From Euclidia mi (lineage: Eukaryota > Arthropoda > Insecta > Lepidoptera > Erebidae): DNA of 64,000 nt. Each line of letters begins with the position of its first letter. Positions within the stretch are counted from its first letter, which is position 1. The position numbers were made by a program, and so were the translations under genes. Location of the stretch: positions 2,407,898-2,471,897 of the forward strand of contig OX123199.2 in assembly GCA_944739405.2 (NCBI GenBank), written 5' to 3'. The notes under the pieces were generated by a model that was not told where the DNA came from, made no database searches, and worked only from the letters and a program-made list of their open reading frames with translations. Below, piece after piece: positions 34,286 through 46,262 of the stretch.

Positions 34286-35084
34286 ATCAGACGAGGACAT
34301 GAATTTTACCTATTGAGGTTACTGCCGCATATTGTTGTATTTACGCTACAGCTGGCCGTTCTTGTTCTGAGCAGTACATTTTAGACTTTTTAGGACGACC
34401 ACTTTTATTGCGTTTAGGACGGCCAACCTTTGAATCTAGAGTTTTTTTTACCAAGCTTACCTTAATATGATTGTATATATTATTAAGAAATCCTTCGCAC
34501 ACAATTGGCTAACAAAAATCATAATGACCTGATGATAAATTGCCTGAAAGAAGTAAACGCTTTATTGCATATCCTTCTCTGCCAAAATACACCCCTCAGA
34601 ATACCCGTATTACGTTCATACACTTCGAACCTCGCTGGATACAAACATCCTGCTGCCTTCACCTCAGCAGTACCGCCATAGCTAGAGGATGGGAGCATTG
34701 TAGCTTTGTATTCATGTCGTGAAGAGAAAGGACTTCTCCGGGCATCGCTTGTATATAAATGAAACTCGTCCCAGTTATTATAAATATAAAAAGTATTGTG
34801 GTCCTTAGTATTTGTGTTTGTTCAAAATTAGTGGTATTATAAATAGAGAACGCTATTGCATGAAATTACCAACTTCCATCGCGAGGCATAGGTGTTATAC
34901 TATGTTAAATAGTATTTTCGTTGACAATTAATGCAACTATAGCCATATATTATTATATTGTGAAAGTATGTTATACTGACCACACCATGTCCTCACTACG
35001 GTTATAAAAGAGCGCGTATGTCATAGTGAGCTGGCTGGTCGTCAAACAGAATAATTAGCAAAAAGGTTTGAAGACTATGTAATT

Positions 35085-35175
35085 ATTTGAAATCTCAATC
35101 TCAATCAGCCTATCGCAGTCCACTGCTGGACATAGGCCTCTCCCAACACGCACCACAGTACACGGTCCTTAGCCT
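35085..35175 (-). repeat. lepidopteran retroelement 3' tail, right-arm copy
   Basis: Mirror of 28590-28680; plus strand reads cactgctggacataggcctc. Confidence 0.6.
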
Positions 35176-35177
35176 TC

Positions 35178-36456
35178 CGCATCCTTTATCTGTGCGATAA
35201 GACGTTGCTTCGTACCAAATTTTAAGATTTTTAGTTCACGGCTAAGTACCCTGTAGGTTTTGATTCCCTTGCGAGTAGTCGCGAGTTTGAAAAAATGACT
35301 ATATTGCTCTTTCTTTTGATTGCGTAGACATAGAAGTTTGATTTTGTTACAGCCTAACGGTGTTATATACCTGAGTATTTGAAATGAATTTCATTTTAAT
35401 ACCTCTACGCGTTCAAGAGAAAGGGGTAGTAACTTTAAGTTTATTAAAAATATTTTTATTATATGATGTAACTAAAAATTTACGGTTTTCGCAATTTTTC
35501 TTTTATATGTGATATAAGAAGTCGCTTCGTACCAAATTTCAAGATTTTGAGTTCACGGGAAGTACCCTGTAGGTTTAGATTTCCTTGCGAGTAATCGCGA
35601 GTTTGAAAATATGCTTATATTGCTATTTCTTTTGATTGCTTTGACATAAAAGTTTGATTTTGTTGCAGCCTAACGGTGTTATATACTTGAGTATTTGATA
35701 TGAATTTCAATTTAATACCTCCACGCGTTCAAGATAAAGGGGTAGTAACTTTAAATTTATTAAAAATGATTTTATTATATGATGTAACAAAAAATTTACG
35801 GTTTTCGCAATTTTTCCTTTATATGTGCTATATTACGCTGCTTTGTACCAAATTTCAAGTTTCTGAGTTCACGGGAAGTACCCTGTAGGTTTTGATTCAC
35901 TTGCGAGTAGTCGCGAGTTTGAAAATATGCTTATATAGCTCTTTCTTTTGATTGCGTTGACATAGAAGCTTGATTTTGTTGCAGCCTAACGGTGTTATAT
36001 AGTTGAGTATTTGATATGAATTTCAATTAAATACTTTCACGCGTTCAAGAGAAAGGGGTAGTAACTTTAAATTTATTTAAAATATTTTTTTATATGCTGT
36101 AACTAAAAATTTACGGTTCTCGCAATTTTTCCTTTATATGTGATATAAGACGTTGCTTCGTACCAAATTTCAAGATTCTGAGTTCACGGGAAGTACCCTA
36201 TAGGTTTTGATACCAATGCGAGTTTGAAAATATGCTGCAATTTTCAGCATAATCGGCTGTATCTTTTGATTGCGTTGGATTGGAAGTTTGAATTTTTTAC
36301 AGCTCTATGGAACCGTAGATTTGAGTATTTTGTATAAATTTCTGTTTGATTACTCCACGCATTCTTGAGAAAAAGGGTCTTGACAGACGGACGGACCACA
36401 AAGTGATCCTATAAGGGTTCCGTTTTTTCCTTTCGAGGTACGGAACCCTAAAAAAT
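35178..36456 (-). mobile_element. GGTTCCGTA-family element, right-arm copy with four ~316-bp repeats
   Basis: accaaatttcaagatt-type words recur at about 35217, 35529, 35847 and 36160, four copies against five in the left arm. It ends gaggtacggaaccctaaaaa. Sequence otherwise mirrors 27003-28585. Confidence 0.75.
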
Positions 36457-36814
36457 GGGAAAATATTTTTAAACTGGAGAACACCGCATTTCTCGATGAA
36501 AGGTCAATTGTCATCACTTTTGAATTGACATTATGGAACTTGCTTTTAACGAGTGCAAAAGAGATGAATATAGGTTTTTCTAAGATGCTTATTGGTTTCA
36601 AAGCTACGTCTTCTATCTCGGCTGGTCACCACGCTATTTTGAACGTCTATTGTAGGAGTTTGCTACTCTAGTGTTAATGTTATCTCTATGCCATGCTCAC
36701 AAAAATCATTTAATCATTCCTGTCCATCCCAAGGTTGCCTGGCAGAGATCGCCCCTAGCGATAAGGCCGTCGTTTGTACATGAAACTTAGCTTTAAGTCA
36801 CTGTATAAATGTAA

Positions 36815-37030
36815 TTTTAATTTGAAGGTCGCGGGTTCGATTCCCGCTCAAGTCAAACATTTGTGTGCATGAACATGGATGTTTGTCTTGGTCTGGGTGT
36901 TTCTATGTATAATATGTATGTATTTACAAAAAAAAAAAGTATATATGTATGTTTATCCATTGTCTAGTACCCATAGTACAAGCTCTGCTTAGTTTGGGAC
37001 TAGATGGTGTTGTGTGAATGTGATAGAATA
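36815..37030 (+). repeat. SINE2, well preserved, right-arm copy
   Basis: Box B gtcgcgggttcgattcccgc, then aagtcaaacatttgtgtgca, a 12-base A run, and gcttagtttgggactagatg. Mirror of 26425-26640. Confidence 0.7.
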
Positions 37031-38262
37031 TTATATTATTATAATTTACTTTGGTGTGCAATGAAGAAGACATTGATCATCAATCAATCAATCATTGGGA
37101 GCAGTGCCGCATGGCAAGACGATCCCTCAAACCGTTATGTTCCATCAGTTCTCCATAATGCTCTCGTAAGATATCAGTATAAAATCTTCCAACAATGGAT
37201 GTTGAATACGGGTTTAACACTTTTCATTGTGAGAAAAGGCCTCACAGTGGGACAGGGTCTAGAAAATATACATAATAAAATGAAATACCTAATTTTACGA
37301 CACAGCTACTTTTGAAATCGACCTTTTAACGAGACAAGCCGTCGCCAAAAATGGTTTCTTTTAATCGGTAAAACACCTCATATATTTTATCTTGTAAAAC
37401 TTTTCTCATGTATATAGAAATTCGAACTTTCGGGGTCACTAATAATTGTTTTGAATTATCAAATTTTCTCACTGATTTAGGTATTATATCACTTTATTAC
37501 GCAATTAACTGTTCACTTTACCCCAATTAGCACCAGTTACCCACATTTGTCATAAAATAAGTACCCAATACGTATATGAGGACAATTTAAAGATATTCTG
37601 CAAACCCAATGCGAATGCTGATAGTTATTCATTTGGCAAACATGATATAAGCTTGATTAAATCTAGTGCAAAACCAGTTCGCCGAATATAGGATACGAGA
37701 GCGCTTCGAAACTGTAAAAATATTTCTGGAATATTCGACGAGTATCGATTTACCGATACTCGATAATTGAATACCCAGTAAAGTATCTTGGTTAGAAATT
37801 CCAATTACAATTCAACCAGTGAGTTAGAAGTGAAGTTCGAATAAAGTGATTCTATTTAAATAGAAATAAAGCAATCTTTACAGAGAAACCGTGGGCCGGA
37901 CAGGTAGATGTGTACGTGGGTTTTCAATTTGTATCAATTACTGATCACGAGGTAATCAATTTCCCCACAGTATTAGAAGCCTTTCAATTTAAATTTCCCA
38001 AGAAAATTTTACTAAAGTTGCCATTCAGTTGAATTAATCTGCTTTATGTTGCAGAAATAGACTTGATTGAGTGAACTTAAATAAAAAATCAGTATACATA
38101 TATAGTACAGTATTTATAATAGTTTTGCACGTCCAACGTTATCCGACCCTCACTAAACTTGTCGTGTTTAGTTCGGCAGAGGACAAATAAATTAATAGTT
38201 GAAAACACTAGAAAGACACGCTTTTATAAATGCACGTAATAACAAAAAAATAATTATGGATC

Positions 38263-38849
38263 GTTCAAGTTGTCTCTATTTCTGAACAGAAGTGTAAACT
38301 ATGTGCTTTTAATTATAATATTTGATTGTAAAAGCATGGGGCGCTGGAACAGGAAAGACGTTCTTGTTTAACTTGTTCAAAAATCAAGTGAACAGATGTT
38401 ACGGGAAGTAGGTTACACAGATTGACGCTATAACTGGAGTTGCAGCACGAATAGTAAGTGGCTCTACATTAAACAGTATGTTCAAAGTACTAGTTTGTCG
38501 AACTCAGACAAAACCTGCGCCAACAGCGAGGAAGACGACATTCACCGATATTTTTAACGCCTCTTCTTTCAGGAAATTAAGTACATAAGGTTAATTCGTC
38601 AATAATGCGTCAACAGTGGCAAAATGTAGAGTTCTTGTTCGTGGACGAGATATCTTTGATTCCCTTTGGTAACCCTTTGGTGGCATAAATGCTATTCTCT
38701 TGTAAGACCCCGTGCACGTTCCGCCAGGATGGTAGTATTAGTATTTGTTAACAATAAAATCTTTCCTGTTCCAGCGCCCCACGCTCCAATAATATAATTA
38801 AAAGCACATAGTTTAATCTTCAGCCCAGAAATAGAAACAAATTGAACAA
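38263..38849. mobile_element. Fold-back element with PIF1 remnant, right-arm copy
   Basis: Inverted ends of roughly 90 bp: ctatgtgcttttaattataa ..gcatggggcgctggaacagg at 38263-38358 and its complement at 38762-38849. Both include the Walker-A coding words. Confidence 0.6.
38334..38690 (+). pseudogene. PIF1-like helicase fragment, right-arm copy
   Basis: Mirror copy of 24300-24655 in forward orientation. GAGTGKTFLF begins near 38343, GVAARIVSGSTLN near 38433 and FVDEISLIPFG near 38634. In-frame stops lie between the motifs (after RCYGK and after RKLST), and the C-terminal half of the helicase is absent. Confidence 0.75.
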
Positions 38850-38882
38850 TAATATTTATGTATATAATTTTTCCAATTTTTA

Positions 38883-39570
38883 TGTTGTTTTTTTATTAAT
38901 TTTTATTTTTATAAAATTAAAAACGAAGTAAGTTGAAAAACATATTTTTATTAGGTACCACATTGTTATCTTCTAGACTTGGTAGTTGGGGTAGGTTATT
39001 TAACAAAAATTCCTATTATTAATAATAAGCTACCTATTTTATATTTCAGGTTAATGAAGCGTGGAGCCGTATGGCGGATAAAATTTAATATTAATTTTAT
39101 CCGCCATACGGCTCCACGCCACTATTAACGAAATAAAAAAAAAATCATATGCATCACATTCATTTAGTACACATGTACGCGCTCGTAATAATAAACGCAC
39201 TGTATAAATAAATAGCCGTGGCTGCAAGTGCTTCTACTTGATGATTGATAGTGATTAGATAGTGATTTCATATATGCTTTCCTGGCCAACAAACGTTTTT
39301 CAGGATCTTTAATAGTCTCACAGGAACGTAAAACTGTGTCCCGAAGAGCATTTTTACAGGGACGACTACTTTTATCCGTTCCTGTTTCTTGAGATCTACC
39401 TATACCATGATTAATACGAAAGTGTATTGAACAGAATGTGAATTAATGTGAATTATGAAATGCCTTCTTTAATTTAAAGCATTTTGAAATTTGAATTGGC
39501 ACCGACTTCAAACCAATTAGTAAGTAGCACATATAAATAATATGTAGTATTTAATTAATATTAAATCTTT
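38883..39570. other. no recognised gene; one perfect palindrome
   Basis: A/T-rich DNA just outside the right arm. Apart from the palindrome at 39059-39119 I see no element end and no coding frame. Confidence 0.4.
39059..39119. mobile_element. Perfect palindrome, 27-bp arms, likely minimal fold-back MITE
   Basis: Left arm 39059-39085 starts gcgtggagccgtatggcgga and is matched base for base by 39093-39119; loop taatatt. It looks like two transposon ends joined head to head with nothing between them. The G+C-rich arm stands out from the A/T-rich surroundings. Confidence 0.85.
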
Positions 39571-39581
39571 ATTATACACGA

Positions 39582-39768
39582 CTATGATACGATATTCCAT
39601 CATGGAATGCCAGTGCCTATCTTCCGGCTTCATCATCAGACCTTGAAAGCTAATCGGGGCCAAAGTTAATTACAAGACTTATCTAATAAATGCAAAACAG
39701 CTATGATACGATTTTCCAACATGAAGTTCCAGTTCATGTCTTCCAGCTCCATCATCAGATCAGTTTTA
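39582..39768. repeat. Two-copy diverged tandem repeat, period 119 bp
   Basis: ctatgatacga.attccatcatgg..cttcatcatcagacc at 39582 is followed by a second copy at 39701 with ttttccaacatgaagttcca and ctccatcatcagatc. Such tandem units are known in lepidopteran repeats. The second copy is partial. Confidence 0.6.
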
Positions 39769-40016
39769 TAAGTACCATATTATTGTATTGTCATTAGAAC
39801 TACATACAACTAACAATTTGCACTACGCTACGACCCTTGGAAGATGGTTAAATTAGTTACCTTAGATTCCATTACGTAGTTAGTTACATACATTAATAAA
39901 AGCGTGTTAATTAATAGAATCATAGCTAAGATTGTAATATGAGTTGTCAACGAAGCTTCGCAGGTCTCGGTCGTGTCGGTTTCCATTCGCGCTGCGCTAC
40001 GCAAAACACAAATACA

Positions 40017-40761
40017 GCAGGCTTAGCCAAGACGTCTTTCTGCAAACTTAACGCATAAAAATGTATGGAGTGAATGAAAAGTCACGTGATCCAATCAAAC
40101 AAATAGAAAAGTCGTAGCCCAATACACAACGTGTAAAAAGCATTCGCATCGATAGAATAAACTCATCGTTTCTGCGACGTCAACCGCAAAATGGTAGCCA
40201 AGTTGCCAAAACTAACGCTAGTAGCGTCGATTGCGTACGAATAACAATCGAATGATAGAACCCTGCAGAAAACGCAAAAAAGAATGCCACAGATGGTCAG
40301 CCTGTACTCGGCCTTGAGCTCCTTGTTAGGGCCTCGCTAAATCACCATGCTTAAAACATTGTTTAACTATTTCAGACTCATAAAGCCCATTTATACAGCA
40401 AAGGGCCACTCACCGCAAAGTGTTCTCCAAGTACCTAAGTTGCTTATCGCGAATCACGTAATTGTTTATATTTCAAATTCCTTAGAGAGTCAAAGTTTTT
40501 AAGTAATAAATATTATTTAAACATTAAAAAACTCTAAATGTTTAAGATTAATATTTACATTACCTTGATATTTGACGCGCTTGACGCTTCAAACACCGCA
40601 AGACATATACTAATAACCATGTTGTGGCGCAGAATGTGCGTGTGACACTAACGCGTGGTGTTGGCTACCAATTTTGCGTTTTCTTCGATTGCAAACGCGT
40701 TTGCGTTTGAAATCGGAGAAAGGCGATGGAAACGATACGTTTGAGTTTTGACTAAGCCTGC
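40017..40761. mobile_element. MITE-like TIR element, 745 bp
   Basis: The left end gcaggcttagccaa is matched by ttgactaagcctgc at 40748-40761 (one mismatch in 14). Internal words such as aacgcaaaa, cgtttgcgtttg and gtagccaa occur in both orientations towards the ends, suggesting longer decayed TIRs. No transposase frame. Confidence 0.55.
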
Positions 40762-41039
40762 AGGTACCACTACCTACGGGTAGTATTCCTCAGGTGATCT
40801 AATTGAGCTTATAAGATTTAATCCATGCATAGTTACTTACAAGATTACTGTTATAAGATTGATATAAAAAAAAATAATATACGTGTTATGAGTGCATAGT
40901 CCATAGGGGAACGAGATATGAAGAGCCAGCAATGGGAAACCTATAAATCATTTGTATATGCCAGTCAAATATAAACAACGCTATTATGAGTGCGTAAACA
41001 TTGCAAAGTTATTGTTACATAGAAAAACAACTGCCACAC

Positions 41040-41230
41040 TAAGATTAAATCCTGTGTCACAAGGAGCTTTACAAACATTTAATAACGGACGAAAAGTATA
41101 CCTACTATTGAAGATTTAAACAACAGTATTAAATCGCACAAGATATTATTGTTTTATGGTTGAATTCAAAACACAACACTCGACGAGGCGACCGCTGAAA
41201 CCACTACACCATCAGTGCAGTCACTGTTTG
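41040..41230 (-). repeat. SINE remnant (same type as 18501-18690)
   Basis: Holds aagattaaatcctgtgtcac, aacacaacactcgacgaggc and, on the minus strand, a box-A-like gcactgatggtgtagtggtt. Order and spacing match 18480-18680. Confidence 0.5.
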
Positions 41231-41776
41231 TGTTTACCATAATCAACGCTCGGCTGGATTAATAGCATATGACCATGCTAAGTAAAAACACTTTAGGCAT
41301 GTAAAGTCCAAGCCATGGAATATCGCTATCACTTTGAATTGCGGAGGTCAGAAGGCTGAAGGAAGGCGGAAAGCAATCGCTCTATGTAAGCGAACATTTT
41401 GCTTACAAGCGTTATAACCATTTGTCAATGATGTAGATGACTAAATTGTGTTGTTTATCCTGATTTATTTTTTCCTTATGGTAAATCCAGTAGAAACATT
41501 TAATCAACGGACCCAAAAATACGTTTATGGATCATATAAAATGTTGTCTAATGTAGTAGGCGTTCAACCACACCACTTGAGCAGTTTTGAATAGTGAGAC
41601 TATTGCTAACCCACTAATTTTCGCCACTTTTTTTAAAGCTGCTTGTTTTGACTGAATTTAAGTGCAGTCAAAAAATGTTATAAAAAGCAGCGGCAAAAGA
41701 AATGCCGCTCAACTGCGTGCTAAGTTATAAACCAACACCTGTGAGCTAGCTGCTCCCGGTCAAATATACGCTATTA

Positions 41777-42375
41777 TCCCTACTAATATTATAAATTCGA
41801 AAGTGTGTATGTATGTATGTATGTATGTTCCGTTTTCACGCGAAAACGACTGAGCCGATTTTGGTGAAATTTAATATAGAGACATATTGGACGATGGAGA
41901 CGGACATAGGCTACCATAAGTTGCAAAAATTAAACTGTGAGAGATCGTAGGGTGGATAGAAGTTTGTACGGCAGAAATTTTCCTCTTGGAAGTAAGAACG
42001 CATGCGCGAATAATTGAGTGCTGCGCATGTGCTACGAGTATCTGTCAGTACTGTCACATCATACATAGTGCTATATTGTGCACGGTGATTACATTGTTCG
42101 CAAATCTAAACTAATAATTATATACTACGCTCCAACGGCTGAAACGATTTTCTCTACCTACTAAAATTATAAATGTGAAAGTTTTTATAGATGTATATTG
42201 GACATGTATTGAAACATGGCTTTGATATTTGTCATGGATTCTGACCGAGTTACTTTGTACCCTATAGAGCTTCTGACTCTTTAAAATTATCAGGAGTCAC
42301 ACAACTTGAGACTGAAAGTAGATACTTATGTATTACCCAGAATTTAACGCGCGCGAAGCCGCGGGCAAAAGCTAG
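41777..42375 (+). mobile_element. Non-autonomous Helitron (lepidopteran type)
   Basis: 5' end tccctactaatattataaat with a (gtat)n stretch and gccgattttggtgaaattta; 3' end gaagccgcgggcaaaagctag, closing with CTAG and preceded by a small G+C hairpin. These are canonical Helitron termini (5' TC, 3' CTAG next to a hairpin). About 600 bp, no coding capacity. Rolling-circle transposition is inferred from the ends. Confidence 0.75.
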
Positions 42376-42388
42376 TAACTAATATAAA

Positions 42389-42765
42389 TCCGTACTTAAT
42401 ATTAAAAATTTGAAAGTGTGTATGTATGTATGTTCCGTTTTCACGCCATAACAGCTGAACCGATTTTGTTAAAATGTAATATAGATATATATTGGACCAT
42501 GGAGACGGACATAGGCTACCATTAGTTGCCAAAATTAACCTGGGTGGGATGGTAGGGAGGGTCAAAGTTTGTAGGGCACAAATCTAACTGTTAGAAGTAA
42601 GAACGCATGCGCTGTAATAATTGAGTGTGCATGTGCTATCGTATCTGTCAGTACTGTCACATCATTCATATTGTCAAAATAAAGTAAAAATTAAAGTATT
42701 CGTACAATAAAAGAGATTTGTGTAACACCGAATATAACACGCGTGAAGCCGCGGGCAAAAGCTTG
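42389..42765 (+). mobile_element. Non-autonomous Helitron, second copy
   Basis: Starts cgtacttaatattaaaaatt, shares ggagacggacataggctacc, and ends gaagccgcgggcaaaagctt. The 5' half is close to the neighbour at 41777; the middle is deleted. It follows the first copy almost directly. Confidence 0.7.
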
Positions 42766-42815
42766 TATGATATAAATCTCACTACGAATATCTTATAGCC
42801 AATGAATTCGTTTTT

Positions 42816-42867
42816 AAGGTTCCGTACCTAAAAGGTAAAAATCGGAACCCTATTACTAAGCCTCCGC

Positions 42868-42899
<32 letters not shown>

Positions 42900-43338
42900 A
42901 CCACGCTGTATCTCATAAACCGTGATAGCTAGAAAGCTGAAATTTTCACAAATTATGTATTTCGGTTGCCGCTATAACAACAAATACTAAAAATAAAAAA
43001 AATGAAAATATTAAGGGGGGATCCCATACAATAAACGTGTTTTTTTTTCGTATTTTTGCTCAAAATTACTAACGGTAACAGGTAGACGCTTAAAATTTTC
43101 ACGGAATATGTAGTTGTATATTACCTTTAATAAATAAATAATTAAATTAAAAAAAGTAAATAATAAAGGGGGGCTCCCATACAACAAACGTAATTTTTAA
43201 GCAATTTGTTACTCGATCTTAATAAACAAGTAGAAACTTAAAAAATATTTAAGTATATATACAACAAACGTGATTTTCTTTTATAGATGATGGTACGGAA
43301 CCCTTCATGCGCGAGTCCGACTCGCACTTGTCCAATTT
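42816..43338 (+). mobile_element. GGTTCCGTA-family element, short form
   Basis: Opens ttaaggttccgtacctaaaa and closes cgcgagtccgactcgcactt gtcc. A (GTCT)n run of about 30 bp lies at 42867-42898. Contains gctgaaattttcacaaatta and two diverged copies of an agggggg(a/c)tcccata word. The ~316-bp repeat of the long form is absent. Confidence 0.65.
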
Positions 43339-43736
43339 TTAAATTATAAGAACACAATATTTTGGCCGCAGGGCACGCGGGTGGGTGTCAGCTTTCACGA
43401 CAAGGCATAGCCTACGGGTTATTCTAATGTTTAAGCTATATTAGTTACTGCAAGTTTCATCAAAATACGTTTAGAAGTTTTATCGTGAAGTAATCACAAA
43501 CCATAATCAGGAAAACAGTTTTCACTTTGATAATATTAGTAAACATAAATTGAACGCTAATCACACCTAACTTGACAAGTGCCTCCACAATAATTAACCG
43601 CTCATATCATTCAACTAAACGCTCTAAGTGGAACGACAAATAGTCGTACAATAGTAAAGCTATTGAAGCGAAATAATGAACAGTTTGTTAACAACCCCAA
43701 TTGAGCGACCCCTTGTAAACTTCTCACTATGAGTGG

Positions 43737-44436
43737 CATATGTGTGAGTGTGTATGTGTGTAAGCCTCACTGATATACGACCGCTCGACCGGTGCGTATG
43801 TGTGAGTGTGTATGTGTGTAAGCCTCACTGATATACGACCGCTCGACCGGTGCGTATGTGTGAGTGTGTATGTGTGTAAGCCTCACTGATATACGACCGC
43901 TGGACCGGTGCGTATGTATGTAAGCCTCACTGATATACGACCGCTCGACCGGTGCGTATGTGTGAGTGTGTATGTGTGTAAGCCTCACTGATATACAACC
44001 GCTCGACCGGTGCGTATGTGTGAGTGTGTATGTGTGTAAGCCTCACTAATATATGACCACTCGACTGGTGCGTATGTGTGAGTGTGTATGTGTGTAAGCC
44101 TCACTAATATATGACCGCTCGACCGGTGCGTATGTGTGAGTGTGTATGTGTGTAAGCCTCACTAATATATGACCGCTCGACTGGTGCATATGTGTGAGTG
44201 TGTATGTGTGTAAGCCCCACTAATATATGACCGCTCGACCGGTGCGTATGTGTTAGTGTGTATGTGTGTAAGCCTCACTAATATATGACCGCTCGACTGG
44301 TGCGTATGTGTGAGTGTGTATGTGTGTAAGCCTCACTAATATATGACCGCTCGACTGGTGCGTATGTGTGAGTGTGTATGTGTGTAAGCCTCACTAATAC
44401 ATGACCGCTCGACCGGTGCGTATGTGTGAGTGTGGA
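43737..44436. repeat. 58-bp minisatellite, about 12 copies
   Basis: Unit cctcactgatatacgaccgc tcgaccggtgcgtatgtgtg agtgtgtatgtgtgtaag. The first five or so copies carry gatatacgacc and the later ones aatatatgacc, so the array has two ordered subtypes. One copy near 43910 lacks most of the agtgtgtatgtg part. Because 58 is not a multiple of three, frames through it are accidental. Confidence 0.9.
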
Positions 44437-44489
44437 TTCGGCTGCTAGAGAGATAGATACATATTTTCACATAATTATAAGCTCCATAT

Positions 44490-44600
44490 AATAATAATAA
44501 CATTCTACCACACACATCACCATCTAGCCCCAAACTAAGCAGAGCTTGTACTATGGGTACTATAGATAATGGATAAACATACATAATAATATATACATAA
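44490..44600 (-). repeat. SINE2 3' part
   Basis: Plus strand: atcaccatctagccccaaac taagcagagcttgtactatg ggtactat. The reverse complement of the SINE2 3' region; no head present. Confidence 0.6.
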
Positions 44601-44604
44601 TAAT

Positions 44605-44710
44605 ATATGCCGTGTGGTTGACGGCATAGAATACAAGTGTCACCACCCCCTATCTTCCCGTGACACCCACGGTAAGAGGTGACTAAGGGATAACACGATG
44701 CAAATACCAT
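44605..44710 (+). repeat. lepidopteran repeat, ccgtgtggtt type
   Basis: atgccgtgtggttgacggca, then cttcccgtgacacccacggt and gaggtgactaagggataaca. Matches a widespread lepidopteran retroelement fragment; class uncertain. Confidence 0.45.
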
Positions 44711-44749
44711 CTTTGCGTAGAGACGGAAAACTCGACATCAAACCCTATA

Positions 44750-45015
44750 CGACTGCCTCGTTTGTCTCGCGCCATAAATGTGCGCGTGGGATCGGGAGGA
44801 CCCGGGTTCGATTCCTGGGTCGGGCAGTGTTTTTGGGTTTTTCTGTCATGAAATTCCCAGTAGCAGCACGGAGTCTGGAAACGTGCCCGGAACGGCAATA
44901 GGCTCGCCCCTTATTACGTGGGACTAAGGTATATCTGGCGAAAAGTGGGTGTAGAAATACACCTCTGCCTACCCCTTCGGGGATAAAAGGCGTGACGTTG
45001 TGTATGTATGTATGA
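44750..45015 (+). repeat. SINE1, full length
   Basis: tRNA-like head with perfect box B (cccgggttcgattcctgggt), then ttcccagtagcagcacggag tctgg, ggcaataggctcgcccctta, and the tail taccccttcggggataaaag gcgtgacg with gtatgtatgtatg. Head box A is weak. Confidence 0.75.
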
Positions 45016-45084
45016 GGTAATAATAGATACTGTTTTCTAGTAAATACACACATATTATACATTATATAAAATATATATATGTCT

Positions 45085-45260
45085 GCCTCCATGGTTCAGT
45101 GGATAGCGTATGCGTCTGCTGATCGGGATCGTCCCGTATTCGACTCCCGCGTCGTGCTTTACTAATTTCTCAGTAGCAGCATGCAGTCTACAAATGTGTC
45201 CGATAACGGCTGCGCCCCCTAATATGTGCAACACAGGAGGAGGTCTCTGTGGAGATACAG
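45085..45260 (+). repeat. SINE1, second copy, tail decayed
   Basis: Good box A (gcctccatggttcagtggat) and a weak box B (attcgactcccgcg), then ttctcagtagcagcatgcag. The tail block is only partly recognisable. Same orientation as the SINE just upstream. Confidence 0.65.
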
Positions 45261-45289
45261 CCGTGAGTTTATATTTATTCAAATCTAGA

Positions 45290-45490
45290 CGAGCCCGCGA
45301 TTACACCCGCGTCATTTAAGGCTACTGCTCCGCTCCCGTGGCTATAGCGTGATGTTATATAGCCTATAGCTTTCCTCGATAATGGGCTATCTGACACTGA
45401 AATAATTTTCGAAATAGGTTCAGTAGTTCCTGAGATTAGCGCGTTCAACCAAACAAACAAACAAACTCTACAGCTTTATATATAAGAAGA
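45290..45490 (-). mobile_element. lepidopteran repeat with Helitron-like end (minus)
   Basis: Plus strand ctcgataatgggctatctga, ttcagtagttcctgagatta and caaacaaacaaacaaactct acag; the reverse complement of the element starting at 57618. Noncoding. Confidence 0.5.
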
Positions 45491-45544
45491 AGATAATTAG
45501 GTAGGTACCCAAATTAATGTTTATATCGTTGCCCGCAAACCGAG

Positions 45545-46204
45545 ATTACCGTGGTCCTTCGAGCCGGATCGCTGTATGTGATTATTACCGCATATATAAA
45601 CCGCTCGCAAGTGGGAGTGACGGTGAATTGAAGTGAAAACAAGCAGCTGCATCACGAAACCACCAGGAGACTGCCCTACGGAAACGAAGAAGGTTGTATA
45701 AGGTATAATGAACTCTGGTGAACTGCCGCTCCACACGTACATCGAGGGATGTGAGCAGCCTCCATGCCTGCTGCCTCAGCTGCAAGATGTCGTCGTTAAC
45801 CTTGTATTTAGAGTCCCTCGCTTAATCCGGCTCGAAGGACCAAAAAAATGGTTCGGCGATACACCGAACCCGTAGGTAGGATTCTAGGCGACTTGGAGAA
45901 GGTAATGGACTGTATACAGAGGATAGCGGTTCTTCGCCGCCTAGGAGATGGTTACGGGAAGGGGTGATTGAGTGGGTATAGGATATTTCAAGGATGGAGG
46001 GCACTTACCTTATACAACCTTCTTCGTTTCCGTAGGGCAGTCTCCTGGTGGTTTCGTGATGCAGCTGCTTGTTTTCACTTCAATTCACCCCTTCCCGTAA
46101 CCATCTCCTAGGCGGCGAAGAACCGCTGTCCTCTGTATACAGTCCATTTCCTTCTCCAAGTCGGCTAGAACCCTACCTACGGGTTCGGTGTATCGCCGAA
46201 CCAA
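45545..46204. repeat. Scrambled inverted repeat cluster
   Basis: Three pairs of inverted blocks: ggtccttcgagccggat (45551) versus its complement at 45824; 45633-45703 (with aagcagctgcatcacgaaac) versus 46011-46082; and 45845-45968 (with ggttcggcgatacaccgaac) versus 46086-46203. In the second half the blocks are contiguous, while in the first half they are separated and in the same left-to-right order, so it is not a simple palindrome. No protein identified. Confidence 0.7.
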
Positions 46205-46244
46205 TATCAAATATGTGGACCGACCGTATATCAGTGCAACGTTC

Positions 46245-46262
46245 ACACACACACACACACAT
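46245..46262. repeat. (CA)9 microsatellite
   Basis: Short perfect AC/CA dinucleotide run. Confidence 0.9.

Larger units (their letters stand above)
32348..38882. repeat. Giant inverted repeat, right arm (6.5 kb)
   Basis: Reverse complement of 24099-31307. It carries the same order of elements mirrored: SINE1-type tail, GGTTCCGTA terminus, SINE1, endonuclease fragment, retroelement tail, internal repeats, SINE2, unrecognised frame, and the PIF1 fold-back. It lacks about 465 bp found at 24890-25355 and one ~316-bp unit, and has about 85 bp extra at 32405-32490. Confidence 0.93.

Noticed and set aside
43767..43988. Frames rich in THTH and VERSYISE repeats on the minus strand
   Set aside because: Products of the 58-bp minisatellite; the unit length is not a multiple of three, so no repeat protein is encoded.
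43737..44436. CRISPR-like regular repeats
   Set aside because: No unique spacers between repeats; a tandem minisatellite in eukaryotic DNA.
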